From: a virus
DNA length: 39,527 nt
IMG/VR virus record: IMGVR_UViG_3300025280_000067
Span: 1 to 39,527 of that record
Reading direction: 5' to 3' (one strand)
Shown: piece after piece, positions 18,901 through 24,867 of the stretch
How the letters are laid out: each line of letters begins with the position of its first letter
How positions within the stretch are numbered: position 1 is the first letter of the stretch
Notes under the pieces: model-generated
Seen by the model: the letters and a program-made list of their open reading frames with translations, nothing else
Database searches by the model: none
Told to the model about the DNA's origin: nothing
Made by a program: the position numbers and the translations under genes

Positions 18901-19120
18901 TTCTAACATTTAATGTATTACCAACAATAGTACCAGATACTTCTAAGTTACCTGTTACAGCCATGACATATGTGCTGTCGTTCCAAGTTAATCTGTTGGT
19001 GCCAGAAATGGCAGTGTCACTAGTTTTAAATTGTAGTGAATTGTTGCCGCCAGCAGTGCCGCCACCGGAGCCGGTTATTGCTGTGCCGTCTCCTATATAT
19101 GCCCATCCAAAATCAGCCAT
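15995..19120 (-). CDS. Giant repeat-built fibre protein B (second of three)
   Basis: 1041 codons, SD AAGGA upstream. The N-terminus MADFGWAYIGDGTAITGSGG leads into six copies of the HSLAIQ module. A different domain is inserted around residues 220-310 (FVHIGNSSGDSAGLVLQDNE, then WEILNNGWLVIKDGT). The C-terminus has NTHNLGSASKRWANLYTGDL and a basic end (NNRTGKKYKMMLQELED), a cap that I remember from many marine phage fibre and virion proteins. Likely a long fibre subunit; whether it belongs to tail, baseplate or head is unknown. It shares stretches of nearly the same DNA with fibre A (for example 17741-17810 with 20605-20670). Confidence 0.85.
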   Translation of the reverse strand: MADFGWAYIGDGTAITGSGGGTAGGNNSLQFKTSDTAISGTNRLTWNDSTYVMAVTGNLEVSGTIVGNTLNVRNVNYVQSTIMSQTGSNQFGDTLDDDHSFTGSIQQTGSYGDQGKSYFLDNIGIGTTTVSHKLTLSGALSASHGMLMDGAASFSKTVSVSGNISGTAAIQGHSLAIQNGAIITGSSVNHGSLTLQNGTLSSSGGATFLGDIFAENANFSGTLIVSPYAGIGQTSPASPNSATKFVHIGNSSGDSAGLVLQDNENTWEILNNGWLVIKDGTTTVAYWKHTGNNDFILATPLSSSEAVMIGGTATFTKATSIVASGSISGAAAIQGHSLAIQAGAAITGSSTHHGALTLQNGTLSSSAGASFLGTIIANTVEVSSSIMTAGALTVTSSISGAAEIEGHSLAIQAGAAITGSSTHHGALTIENGTLSSSAGAVFLGGIIANTVEVSSSIMTAGALTVTSSISGAAALSAHSLSIQAGAAITGSSTHHGALTLENGTLSSSGGATFLGDIFANDVNISGTLSTAGAFSPSKISASSGVSAHGGFITDSTLEVSGTTFLAGVVNISGNVQLGNAASDVVTSTAQITASEGLKLSNALFANSQNIYNVGTITASIGSFDELQVNTLKSTTTTAHNVDMSGSLIIASGAADSADADGFGLIISGANAHLTWDHGNTRMDLSKPLAITGIVSSSATIQGHALSIQSGMTVTGSSINHGSLTLQNGTLSSSGGATFLGSIFAEDVNVSGTLTAATFAPSAMSGNVKINVNSPIFANGLNVSGTSVYAANISSSGEAVFGGEVIFSNDILASSSLKIVGDISSAAGNLIVGGGTTISNTLNVSGTTTLAGNLSSSGEVIFGGEAIFSNAVLASSSLTIVGDISSSAGNLIIGGGTTISNTLNVTGAITTAGNVTSSAAIQGHSLAIQAGATITGSSINHGSLTLQGTLSSSGGATFLGSIFTEDLNISGATTVAGNVLPVADNTHNLGSASKRWANLYTGDLHLRNERGDWTILEEEDYLCVVNNRTGKKYKMMLQELED
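16058..16066 (-). promoter_or_regulatory. GACTATTTA motif, candidate promoter of fibre gene C
   Basis: Exact copy on the coding strand, inside the last codons of fibre B (EEDYL) and 66 bases ahead of the ATG at 15991. Confidence 0.3.
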
Positions 19121-19155
19121 TTATTAGTTATCCTTGAATATAATATTAGCACCTA

Positions 19156-19164
19156 TAAATAGAT
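19156..19164 (-). promoter_or_regulatory. ATCTATTTA motif, candidate promoter of fibre gene B
   Basis: Variant of the element in the 86-base gap between fibres A and B, 35 bases ahead of the ATG at 19120. Confidence 0.35.
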
Positions 19165-19206
19165 CGCTAGCTGGATAAACTCTATGGGCTTTGTTATTTT
19201 TTATCT

Positions 19207-21381
19207 TTAGTCAATTCCGTAGTATTCAATGTAGACGCCAATCGTTCCCGCAGACGGGTTTGTAGTACCGTTATCGCCTGCATTGGCAATATACACTTGC
19301 ATATCGGATGCACCTACCCACTGCAGATCATCATTAATCCAGACCTCTTTTTCGTCAACTCCATCCCCCATATTAATATCTTCGGCACCGGAAGCGTTAT
19401 CTGTTGATCTAGTACCCGATGCGCCTGCTCCCAATATTTCAGTCGATACGCTAACATTGGCATGAGATGTGGTCAAATCCGCATCACCTGGATGCTCGTC
19501 TTGATCAATGATAAATATATTATGTGTTTGTGTGCCAAGATTTGAATCTACTTCAACAACTGCAACAACTCTGGTTATAACGGATTTTGCCGGTATCGTA
19601 ATTCCTAGGATTTGTTCGCAAACTGTTTGGGCAGTGCTATCCACAGTTCTGATGTCCACAGAGGAATGGACCATCTTTTTACCCTTACCGACATTAATAA
19701 CTTGTGCACCAAGAGAAGATGATATATTTAGATCGCCTTTGATGAATGTCGAGCCTGTTGCTTCAATGTTGGTGGCTTGAATTCCGCCAAGGAATGTAGC
19801 TCCATAAGAAGAGGAAATAGGACCATGAACTTTAGTCGAGCCTGTAATATTAATTGTATCAGCGGCTGCGTTGCCAAGGACGGTAGAGCCACTCACATTA
19901 AGATCATCTCTCGTGGTTAATGGACCAACAACCGTGCCTGCAGCAGCAACATTTAAAGCACCAGATGTATTTAAATCGCCTTGCGTAGTTACACTGCCTG
20001 TCGCTTCAAGCGTGCGAACTGTAATTAATCCTTGAACAAAAGTGCCGCCGAAAGAAGATGAGTAAGGTCCGTGCTGTGTTGTGGAGCCTGTAATATTAAT
20101 TGTGTCAGTTGTGGCATCTCCAAGAACAGTGGAGCCACTAACGGCTAAACTGCCTTGTGTAACAATACTTCCCGTCGCTTCAATCGTTCGAACTGTAATT
20201 AATCCTTGGGTGAATGTAGCTCCTTGTGAACAAGATACGGGACCATGTAATATGGTGGAGCCTGTAACTGTTGCACCATCTTGAATTGCTAGGCTGTGCC
20301 CTTCGATTGCCGCTGCTCCCGAAATGGAGCTTGAAGCCTCAAGTGTGCCTGCGGTCTGTATGCTGCTTGAAGCCTCAAGGGTGTTTGCAATGATGCCCTG
20401 CAAGAAGGTTGCACCACCAGAAGATGATAAATAAGAATCTGACGGTAGCGTAATATTGGCTGAAGATGACAATACGCCATGAAGTGTCAAAGAACCATGA
20501 TTGATGCTTGAACCGGTTACGATTGCGCCATCTTGAATTGCTAAAGAGTGTGCAGAAAGTGCTGCTGCCCCTGAAATGGAGCTTGTGACCGTTAGTGCGC
20601 CAGCAGTCATTATACTGCTTGAAACTTCGACAGTGTTTGCAATAATTCCACCCAAAAACACTGCACCTGCCGAGGATGATAGGGTGCCATTTTCAATTGA
20701 CAAAGCACCATGATGGGTTGATGAGCCTGTAATGGCAGCACCGGCTTGAATTGCTAGGCTGTGTCCTTGAATTGCGGCTGCACCTGAAATGGAGCTTGTG
20801 ACCGTTAATGCACCAGCGGTCATTATGCTGCTTGAGACTTCAATGGTATTTGCAATGATACCGCCTAGAACTACGACACCGCCAGAAGAACTTAATGTCC
20901 CTTGCAGTGTTAACGGACCATGATTCACGCTTGAGCCTGTAACTACTGCTCCATCTTGAATTGCTAAAGAGTGTGCCGAAAGTGCTGCTGCGCCTGAAAT
21001 GGCGTCGTTAAATGCTGCGGCTCCCTTTTCGGATCCATCTAATGTAAGGAAGGTTGTGTCAGCGCCGCCGTCTGTGCCTTTAAATATAATATCTGTGTTG
21101 TTGGCTGCGGCGTCGATGGTTATATTGCCAGTATCCGTTGTTATGAGTACTGCTGCATCCCCGGCGTTGATATCATCTGCTGCAACGGACGAGCCTGGGG
21201 CTGCGGCAAGACTACCATCATTAGTAATACGGACATCTTGTCCTGTATCATCGGTAAAGAATAGGTCACATGGGGCATTTGATTTTACCCAAATTTGGCC
21301 AACTCCACCTGTATCGGACTCGGCATCTGCCTGTTCCGCGATCTTTACAACTCCAGTGCTTGTGCCGCTCTTAAATCCCAT
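19207..21381 (-). CDS. Repeat-built fibre protein A (first of three) with distinct ends
   Basis: 724 codons. The N-terminus (MGFKSGTSTGVVKIAEQADA, then GGVGQIWVKS and LFFTDDTGQDVRITND) is a start seen, from memory, in many marine phage fibre proteins and may be the virion-attachment part. Four copies of the HSLAIQ module follow, then about 150 residues of related shorter strands. The C-terminal domain (from about residue 570: VDIRTVDSTAQTVCEQILGI to AGTIGVYIEYYGID) is unlike the repeats and could be the receptor-binding tip. The role is inferred from architecture only. The gene starts 16 bases after the upstream 134-codon gene, so it is probably co-transcribed with it. Confidence 0.85.
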   Translation of the reverse strand: MGFKSGTSTGVVKIAEQADAESDTGGVGQIWVKSNAPCDLFFTDDTGQDVRITNDGSLAAAPGSSVAADDINAGDAAVLITTDTGNITIDAAANNTDIIFKGTDGGADTTFLTLDGSEKGAAAFNDAISGAAALSAHSLAIQDGAVVTGSSVNHGPLTLQGTLSSSGGVVVLGGIIANTIEVSSSIMTAGALTVTSSISGAAAIQGHSLAIQAGAAITGSSTHHGALSIENGTLSSSAGAVFLGGIIANTVEVSSSIMTAGALTVTSSISGAAALSAHSLAIQDGAIVTGSSINHGSLTLHGVLSSSANITLPSDSYLSSSGGATFLQGIIANTLEASSSIQTAGTLEASSSISGAAAIEGHSLAIQDGATVTGSTILHGPVSCSQGATFTQGLITVRTIEATGSIVTQGSLAVSGSTVLGDATTDTINITGSTTQHGPYSSSFGGTFVQGLITVRTLEATGSVTTQGDLNTSGALNVAAAGTVVGPLTTRDDLNVSGSTVLGNAAADTINITGSTKVHGPISSSYGATFLGGIQATNIEATGSTFIKGDLNISSSLGAQVINVGKGKKMVHSSVDIRTVDSTAQTVCEQILGITIPAKSVITRVVAVVEVDSNLGTQTHNIFIIDQDEHPGDADLTTSHANVSVSTEILGAGASGTRSTDNASGAEDINMGDGVDEKEVWINDDLQWVGASDMQVYIANAGDNGTTNPSAGTIGVYIEYYGID

Positions 21382-21396
21382 TTGCGTGTGACTCCC

Positions 21397-21801
21397 CTAT
21401 TCAGTAAGGCCAGCGCCAGTAATATTAAACATGCGGCCATTGTCAATTTGTGTCAACTCTGCAATAATTCTAAAATTGCCATCATGACCATAATTGTTAG
21501 AAACATATATTTCTCTAGCCTTAACATTAAAGGTGATAGAGTCTTCGTCACTGTCTAACTCCACATAGTGAAGACCACCAATTACCCTGCCAGAACCTGT
21601 GGGATTAAAATGTACAGCCAAAGTTCCAGTACCATGATTAATTACAGTGATGTTTCTAGAAACTTGTGGAAATACAGCTTTAAATTCCCCGGCTTGTGGT
21701 AATGTTGCGGAGCCGGTTATATATGGAAGTCCAGCAACTTGATATGATCCAACATTGTGTAATCCAACGCCATATTGAGTCCATTTTTCATTTGATGCCA
21801 T
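21397..21801 (-). CDS. Small beta-rich virion protein, unknown
   Basis: 134 codons, ATG with a weak SD. The sequence begins KWTQYGVGLHNVGSYQVAGL, then YITGSATLP, and continues with short strands (RNITVINHGTGTLAVHFNP, ITFNVKAREIYVSN) and ends MFNITGAGL. There is no signal peptide or membrane span. The composition and the place just ahead of the fibre genes suggest a virion protein, for example a capsid decoration or fibre-attachment protein. I recall similar QYGVGLxxVGSYQV proteins in marine T4-like phages, without an assigned role. Confidence 0.75.
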   Translation of the reverse strand: MASNEKWTQYGVGLHNVGSYQVAGLPYITGSATLPQAGEFKAVFPQVSRNITVINHGTGTLAVHFNPTGSGRVIGGLHYVELDSDEDSITFNVKAREIYVSNNYGHDGNFRIIAELTQIDNGRMFNITGAGLTE

Positions 21802-21825
21802 TATATATTCCTATCCCTTGTTATT

Positions 21826-22059
21826 CTATTTTTTGCGCTCTTTATAATTAGTAGCTTGTTTGCTCTTTTCTCTTTCGATTTGTTTTAATTTTCTTCGCCT
21901 TTTTTCATTCTTTTCTTCAGACGGCTTTTTATATCGCAAAGTCTCTTTGTATAAGTCAATAATTTTTGCTTTTTTAACTTTTCGTATAAATCTTTTTATT
22001 ACTCTTTCATTAGAATCGTTCCGTCTAGATCTAACTGTAACGTGGGCTGGCTTGCTCAT
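21826..22059 (-). CDS. rpsU: Phage-encoded ribosomal protein bS21 homologue
   Basis: 77 codons, very basic. It lines up with cellular bS21 over most of its length: VTVR near the start for IKVR, ERVIKRFIRKVKKAKIID for the ALRRFKR..EKAG.L.E helix, LRYKKPSEEKNEKRRRK for the REFYEKPT.ERKR segment, then a lysine-rich helical tail. Length is near that of E. coli bS21 (71 residues). In the ribosome bS21 sits at the platform of the small subunit near the anti-SD end of 16S rRNA. Phage copies may swap into host ribosomes and favour phage mRNA; that effect is inferred here. The gene lies between head-assembly and fibre genes, 9 bases after the previous gene. A different basic nucleic-acid-binding protein is the alternative. 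Confidence 0.8.
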   Translation of the reverse strand: MSKPAHVTVRSRRNDSNERVIKRFIRKVKKAKIIDLYKETLRYKKPSEEKNEKRRRKLKQIEREKSKQATNYKERKK

Positions 22060-22068
22060 TTATAATTC

Positions 22069-22512
22069 CTATTTTATTAATTGTGACCAATTTTGTGTCA
22101 TTGAGCCAAAAATATTGGAGATATCTACGCCCGCATCGGCGGGATCCACGTCGCCCAAAGGAGTGGACCCAGGTGTTTTGTTGCCGCCACCGTTCAATGG
22201 TCTGGTACCCTCGAATAAATTTACTCCATTGTATGAATCTTGACCAATCGCATCTAGCATTTGCGTCTTTGTATTAGATATTTGTTGCTTTCTTTGCTTT
22301 TCTGCTTGTATATATGCTTGTTCTTTTACTTGCTGCGCTTCCTGTATTTGCTGCTGTGTATTTGCTTGTTTTGATTCTGTTAACGTAGAAGCTCCTAGTC
22401 CACGGGTCACTTCCATTATAATTCCTGAGAGTACTCCCTCTTCAAAAATGACTTCTTTTATACACTGCTTTATTAATGGTTTTAAAACTTTTTTTAATTC
22501 CGCCTGTTTCAT
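22069..22512 (-). CDS. Small helical, glutamine-rich protein, possible prohead core or internal protein
   Basis: 147 codons; the ATG overlaps the stop of the protease gene by 4 bases. The N-terminal amphipathic helix (KKVLKPLIKQCIKEVIFEEG) contains two (I)-x-E motifs, I18-K-E and I22-F-E, of the kind cut by gp21. A Q/K/A-rich coiled coil (about residues 48-80) and a G/P-rich C-terminal part (GGGNKTPGSTPLGDVDPADA) follow. I recall the motif LKKVLKPLIKECIKEV..EEG in marine phages but know no function. Coupling to the protease suggests a prohead role. Confidence 0.7.
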   Translation of the reverse strand: MKQAELKKVLKPLIKQCIKEVIFEEGVLSGIIMEVTRGLGASTLTESKQANTQQQIQEAQQVKEQAYIQAEKQRKQQISNTKTQMLDAIGQDSYNGVNLFEGTRPLNGGGNKTPGSTPLGDVDPADAGVDISNIFGSMTQNWSQLIK

Positions 22513-23114
22513 TCTTTACCTTTCAATACTTGATATAGTGCTCTATTAATTCGATCTGCTTTTGTTAATATGTTTGCTTTCTTATTTTCTGCTACCATAA
22601 ATGCTCCTGCAGTGGAGGGCTCGGAAACAAAATCAAAACAAATTAATTGAAAATCATCTTCAACAACAGTTGTGCCTTGATCCTCATGTACAGAACCCAT
22701 GCCGCGAGAAGAAATGCCAAGTTTAACTCCGCAATTAACTAATTCACGCAATATTTGTCCAGATGGGGTATTAAGCACCTGTACCTTGCCCATAACTGAA
22801 TCTTTGTCCCACCATATATCCGTTACCATGTGAGAGGCGTTTGCTAAATTAATAGTGGCAGAATCTGGATGATCTAGTTCTCCTAATGCGCGGCGCTCTC
22901 TTACTAGTTTTTCATAATTCTCAACTTCTCGTCTTAAAATATCTTCGGAATAAACACGACCATTACCATTTAAATGGTTGGATCTCTGCATAACACCTGT
23001 TAAAAATAGTGCGTTGTTTTCTTTGACCATGCGCTTTTCATCTTCCGTAAGAAGATCGTCACATACGCCATCTGGGCAAAGCTCGTAATATTCTCGTAAT
23101 AATAATTTACTCAT
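22509..23114 (-). CDS. gp21: Prohead core protease, gp21-like (S77-type serine protease)
   Basis: 201 codons, AAGGG nine bases upstream of the ATG. The protein shows the gp21 pattern: FLTGVMQRSNHLNGNGRVYS near residues 38-56, GELDHP with the probable catalytic H82, and GISSRGMGS with the probable nucleophile at S135 or S136. QLICFDFVSEPSTAGAFM follows. The enzyme cleaves scaffold and capsid precursor during head maturation. Length is close to T4 gp21 (212 residues). Cut sites that fit its rule are visible in the scaffold and capsid proteins of this window. Confidence 0.93.
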   Translation of the reverse strand: MSKLLLREYYELCPDGVCDDLLTEDEKRMVKENNALFLTGVMQRSNHLNGNGRVYSEDILRREVENYEKLVRERRALGELDHPDSATINLANASHMVTDIWWDKDSVMGKVQVLNTPSGQILRELVNCGVKLGISSRGMGSVHEDQGTTVVEDDFQLICFDFVSEPSTAGAFMVAENKKANILTKADRINRALYQVLKGKE

Positions 23115-23160
23115 AAGCTAAGAGCCCTTGCAGCATCGGCGGACTGGTTGCAACATCCAT

Positions 23161-23472
23161 CTACTTGTCCAAATATTTGTATTCATGTTTAACTCCATTG
23201 TCTCCAAAAACCATATTTAAAATATATGATGTTCCTGATGATAGCCAACCTAAAATAAATAAATTAGCTATCTTATACTCAAACGTAAATAGTTCCGTAT
23301 ATCGATTAATTCCAAATAAAAATGCACCAACCCAGAAGCCCACACACATTGGACATTCAAATAATTTTTTTAATTTGCCCCTTGTCGGTCTTATAGAATC
23401 AAATAGTTTTCCGTAAACTAAAATTTGAGTTAGACCATATGCTGTTAATATAAAATATATTAAATTTATCAT
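23161..23472 (-). CDS. Small membrane protein with CPMCVGFWVG motif
   Basis: 103 codons, starting where the upstream gene stops (shared base at 23472). Hydrophobic segments are seen at residues about 2-20, 43-57 and 68-90. The motif CPMCVGFWVG at about 40-49 resembles the CxxCxGxWV pattern of the DUF1360 membrane family. A predicted inner-membrane protein of unknown function among head genes. A role in anchoring prohead assembly to the membrane can only be guessed. Confidence 0.7.
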   Translation of the reverse strand: MINLIYFILTAYGLTQILVYGKLFDSIRPTRGKLKKLFECPMCVGFWVGAFLFGINRYTELFTFEYKIANLFILGWLSSGTSYILNMVFGDNGVKHEYKYLDK

Positions 23473-24038
23473 TAGATTTTATATACTGCACCTGTGCCAT
23501 ATGGACCCCTTAGCCAGCCTGGGCGTATACTGCCCTTTGTTTCTTCGTGTGGAACTTCGCCTAATTCGGTAGTTTCTTCATCGTTTGGATCGACATATCT
23601 ATCGGATAGCATATCTTCATATGCATCCACATATTCGAAATAAGGTCTTTCTTCATCAATGAATTTGCTAATATTTAATATTAACATTTGTACAGAATCT
23701 ACATCTTCGCTTTGCAAATATGTTGCTTCTAGTGAGCCATAAATATTACCGCCACGAATACTGTCAAGTTGTATTGTGCCCTTCGATCTTAAAAATTTAA
23801 AAAGTCTATCCTGTGTTGCATAAACGTCATCATTCAAAGATTTCTTAGGGAAAGCTAAAACTTTTGTTTCATTTGCGACAATGGCTATATCAACATCTGG
23901 ATGATCTGAGACAATTAAATTGTTATCGAGCGTTTTTCGAATTATAAGCTTTACAGATGTAGTTGGACCTTCTTCTTCGGCTGGAAGTTCTCCCTCGGGT
24001 GGCTCTGCTTGTGAGCCAATTTTAAGTGTTATTGCCAT
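23472..24038 (-). CDS. Conserved protein between portal and protease genes, unknown
   Basis: 188 codons; it overlaps the upstream gene by 17 bases. The N-terminal 28 residues are P/E-rich. The middle has beta strands (SVKLIIRKTLDNNLIVSDHP) and VKVL-like helices (DDVYATQDRLFKFLRSKG). The C-terminus is acidic and then G/P-rich (GSIRPGWLRGPYGTGAVYKI). The location matches that of the small prohead core genes 67 and 68 in T4, but the sequence gives no clear match. Head assembly is a guess from position. Confidence 0.7.
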   Translation of the reverse strand: MAITLKIGSQAEPPEGELPAEEEGPTTSVKLIIRKTLDNNLIVSDHPDVDIAIVANETKVLAFPKKSLNDDVYATQDRLFKFLRSKGTIQLDSIRGGNIYGSLEATYLQSEDVDSVQMLILNISKFIDEERPYFEYVDAYEDMLSDRYVDPNDEETTELGEVPHEETKGSIRPGWLRGPYGTGAVYKI

Positions 24039-24867
24039 TGTTTATTATTTCTTTTGTTAAATTTTGTATATTTAATATATCTGCGAGCATATCTTGATCA
24101 AATGGCTTTTGTTTAAATTCTTCTATTATAGATAACACTTTGTTAGTAGAGGCGGTCATATGAGAATCAGATTTAACTTCTTCAATTGTCAAAGAAGATT
24201 CAATTATCGTTCTAAGCCTGCCGATCTCCTCATTTAAATAAAGTTTAAACTCCGCACCGTTGTCAGCAAAAGACATTATATATTTATTTAACAGTGTTTT
24301 TTGCTCTTCGGATAAAATACCAATATATTGAGAGTTAAATGATTGTATAAATGTTTTAAATATCAAATTATCAATCGGCTTCATAGAATTGGTTTCTTTT
24401 GCGGTAAAGGTTGCGGTCATATCCTTAATAATTTGCTCTTCTAATAAAACGCTTTTTTTAATTGGCGTGTCGGAATTAAATATTTGCGATATCGAAGCTA
24501 AGTTTTTATAACTTGGAACAAAATTAGCATATGTAGTTTTCGGCAAATTTGCATTAATATCTTTAATCAGCGCAGTTTGTTCACCATAAATAGAAGTAGC
24601 GTCCAACGATGAATGTGCCATTTTTACTTTATATAATAATTTTTCTGCTGCATACGGCTCTAATTTGTCGGTTTCGTATATAGCTTTATACAAATCTAAT
24701 TCTTTGCGAAGGTTCGTGCCTTTTTTAAATCTATTTTTTAAAATTGAAATAGCATTATTTTTCTTGGCGCTGTTGCCTTCAAGAATAGATTTTGTTATTT
24801 CACGTATTAACGCCTCATACAAAAAGGCTGTATTTCTTTTTTTATTATGTTTCATTTTTTTCGACAT
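24022..24867 (-). CDS. Conserved helical protein next to portal, unknown
   Basis: 281 codons; the ATG at 24867 lies 23 bases inside the end of the portal gene (an ATG at 24855 is an alternative start). The basic N-terminus runs into NTAFLYEALIREITKSILEG, a stretch I recall as conserved beside the portal in marine T4-like phages. The rest is mostly alpha-helical and K/E/N-rich, with KFLL-type repeats absent and no known catalytic motif. The A/T-rich gene overlaps both neighbours, so translation is probably coupled to the portal. A prohead core or connector-assembly role is possible. Confidence 0.75.
   Translation of the reverse strand: MSKKMKHNKKRNTAFLYEALIREITKSILEGNSAKKNNAISILKNRFKKGTNLRKELDLYKAIYETDKLEPYAAEKLLYKVKMAHSSLDATSIYGEQTALIKDINANLPKTTYANFVPSYKNLASISQIFNSDTPIKKSVLLEEQIIKDMTATFTAKETNSMKPIDNLIFKTFIQSFNSQYIGILSEEQKTLLNKYIMSFADNGAEFKLYLNEEIGRLRTIIESSLTIEEVKSDSHMTASTNKVLSIIEEFKQKPFDQDMLADILNIQNLTKEIINNGNNT

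Larger units (their letters stand above)
12581..21381 (-). repeat. 71-residue (213-bp) coding module repeated about 18 times over three fibre genes
   Basis: Counting the HSLAIQ-type core gives 4 copies in the first gene, 6 in the second and 8 in the third. A typical unit, from GHSLAIQAGAAITGSSTHHG to SSISGAAEIE, is 71 residues. Units share TLSSS.GA.FLG and (E/V)(A/V)SSSI segments. DNA identity between some units is high enough to allow recombination. Confidence 0.85.

Noticed and set aside
12581-21381. Regular repeats that could suggest a CRISPR array or other non-coding repeat array
   Set aside because: The period is a multiple of three, the reading frame is open throughout, and mismatches fall in a protein-like pattern. 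They are coding modules.
23107-23160. 17-codon ORF (MDVATSPPMLQGLLAYE) in the gap before the protease gene
   Set aside because: It abuts the upstream stop and overlaps the protease start, but has no SD of its own and is too short to judge. The gap also holds the protease SD.
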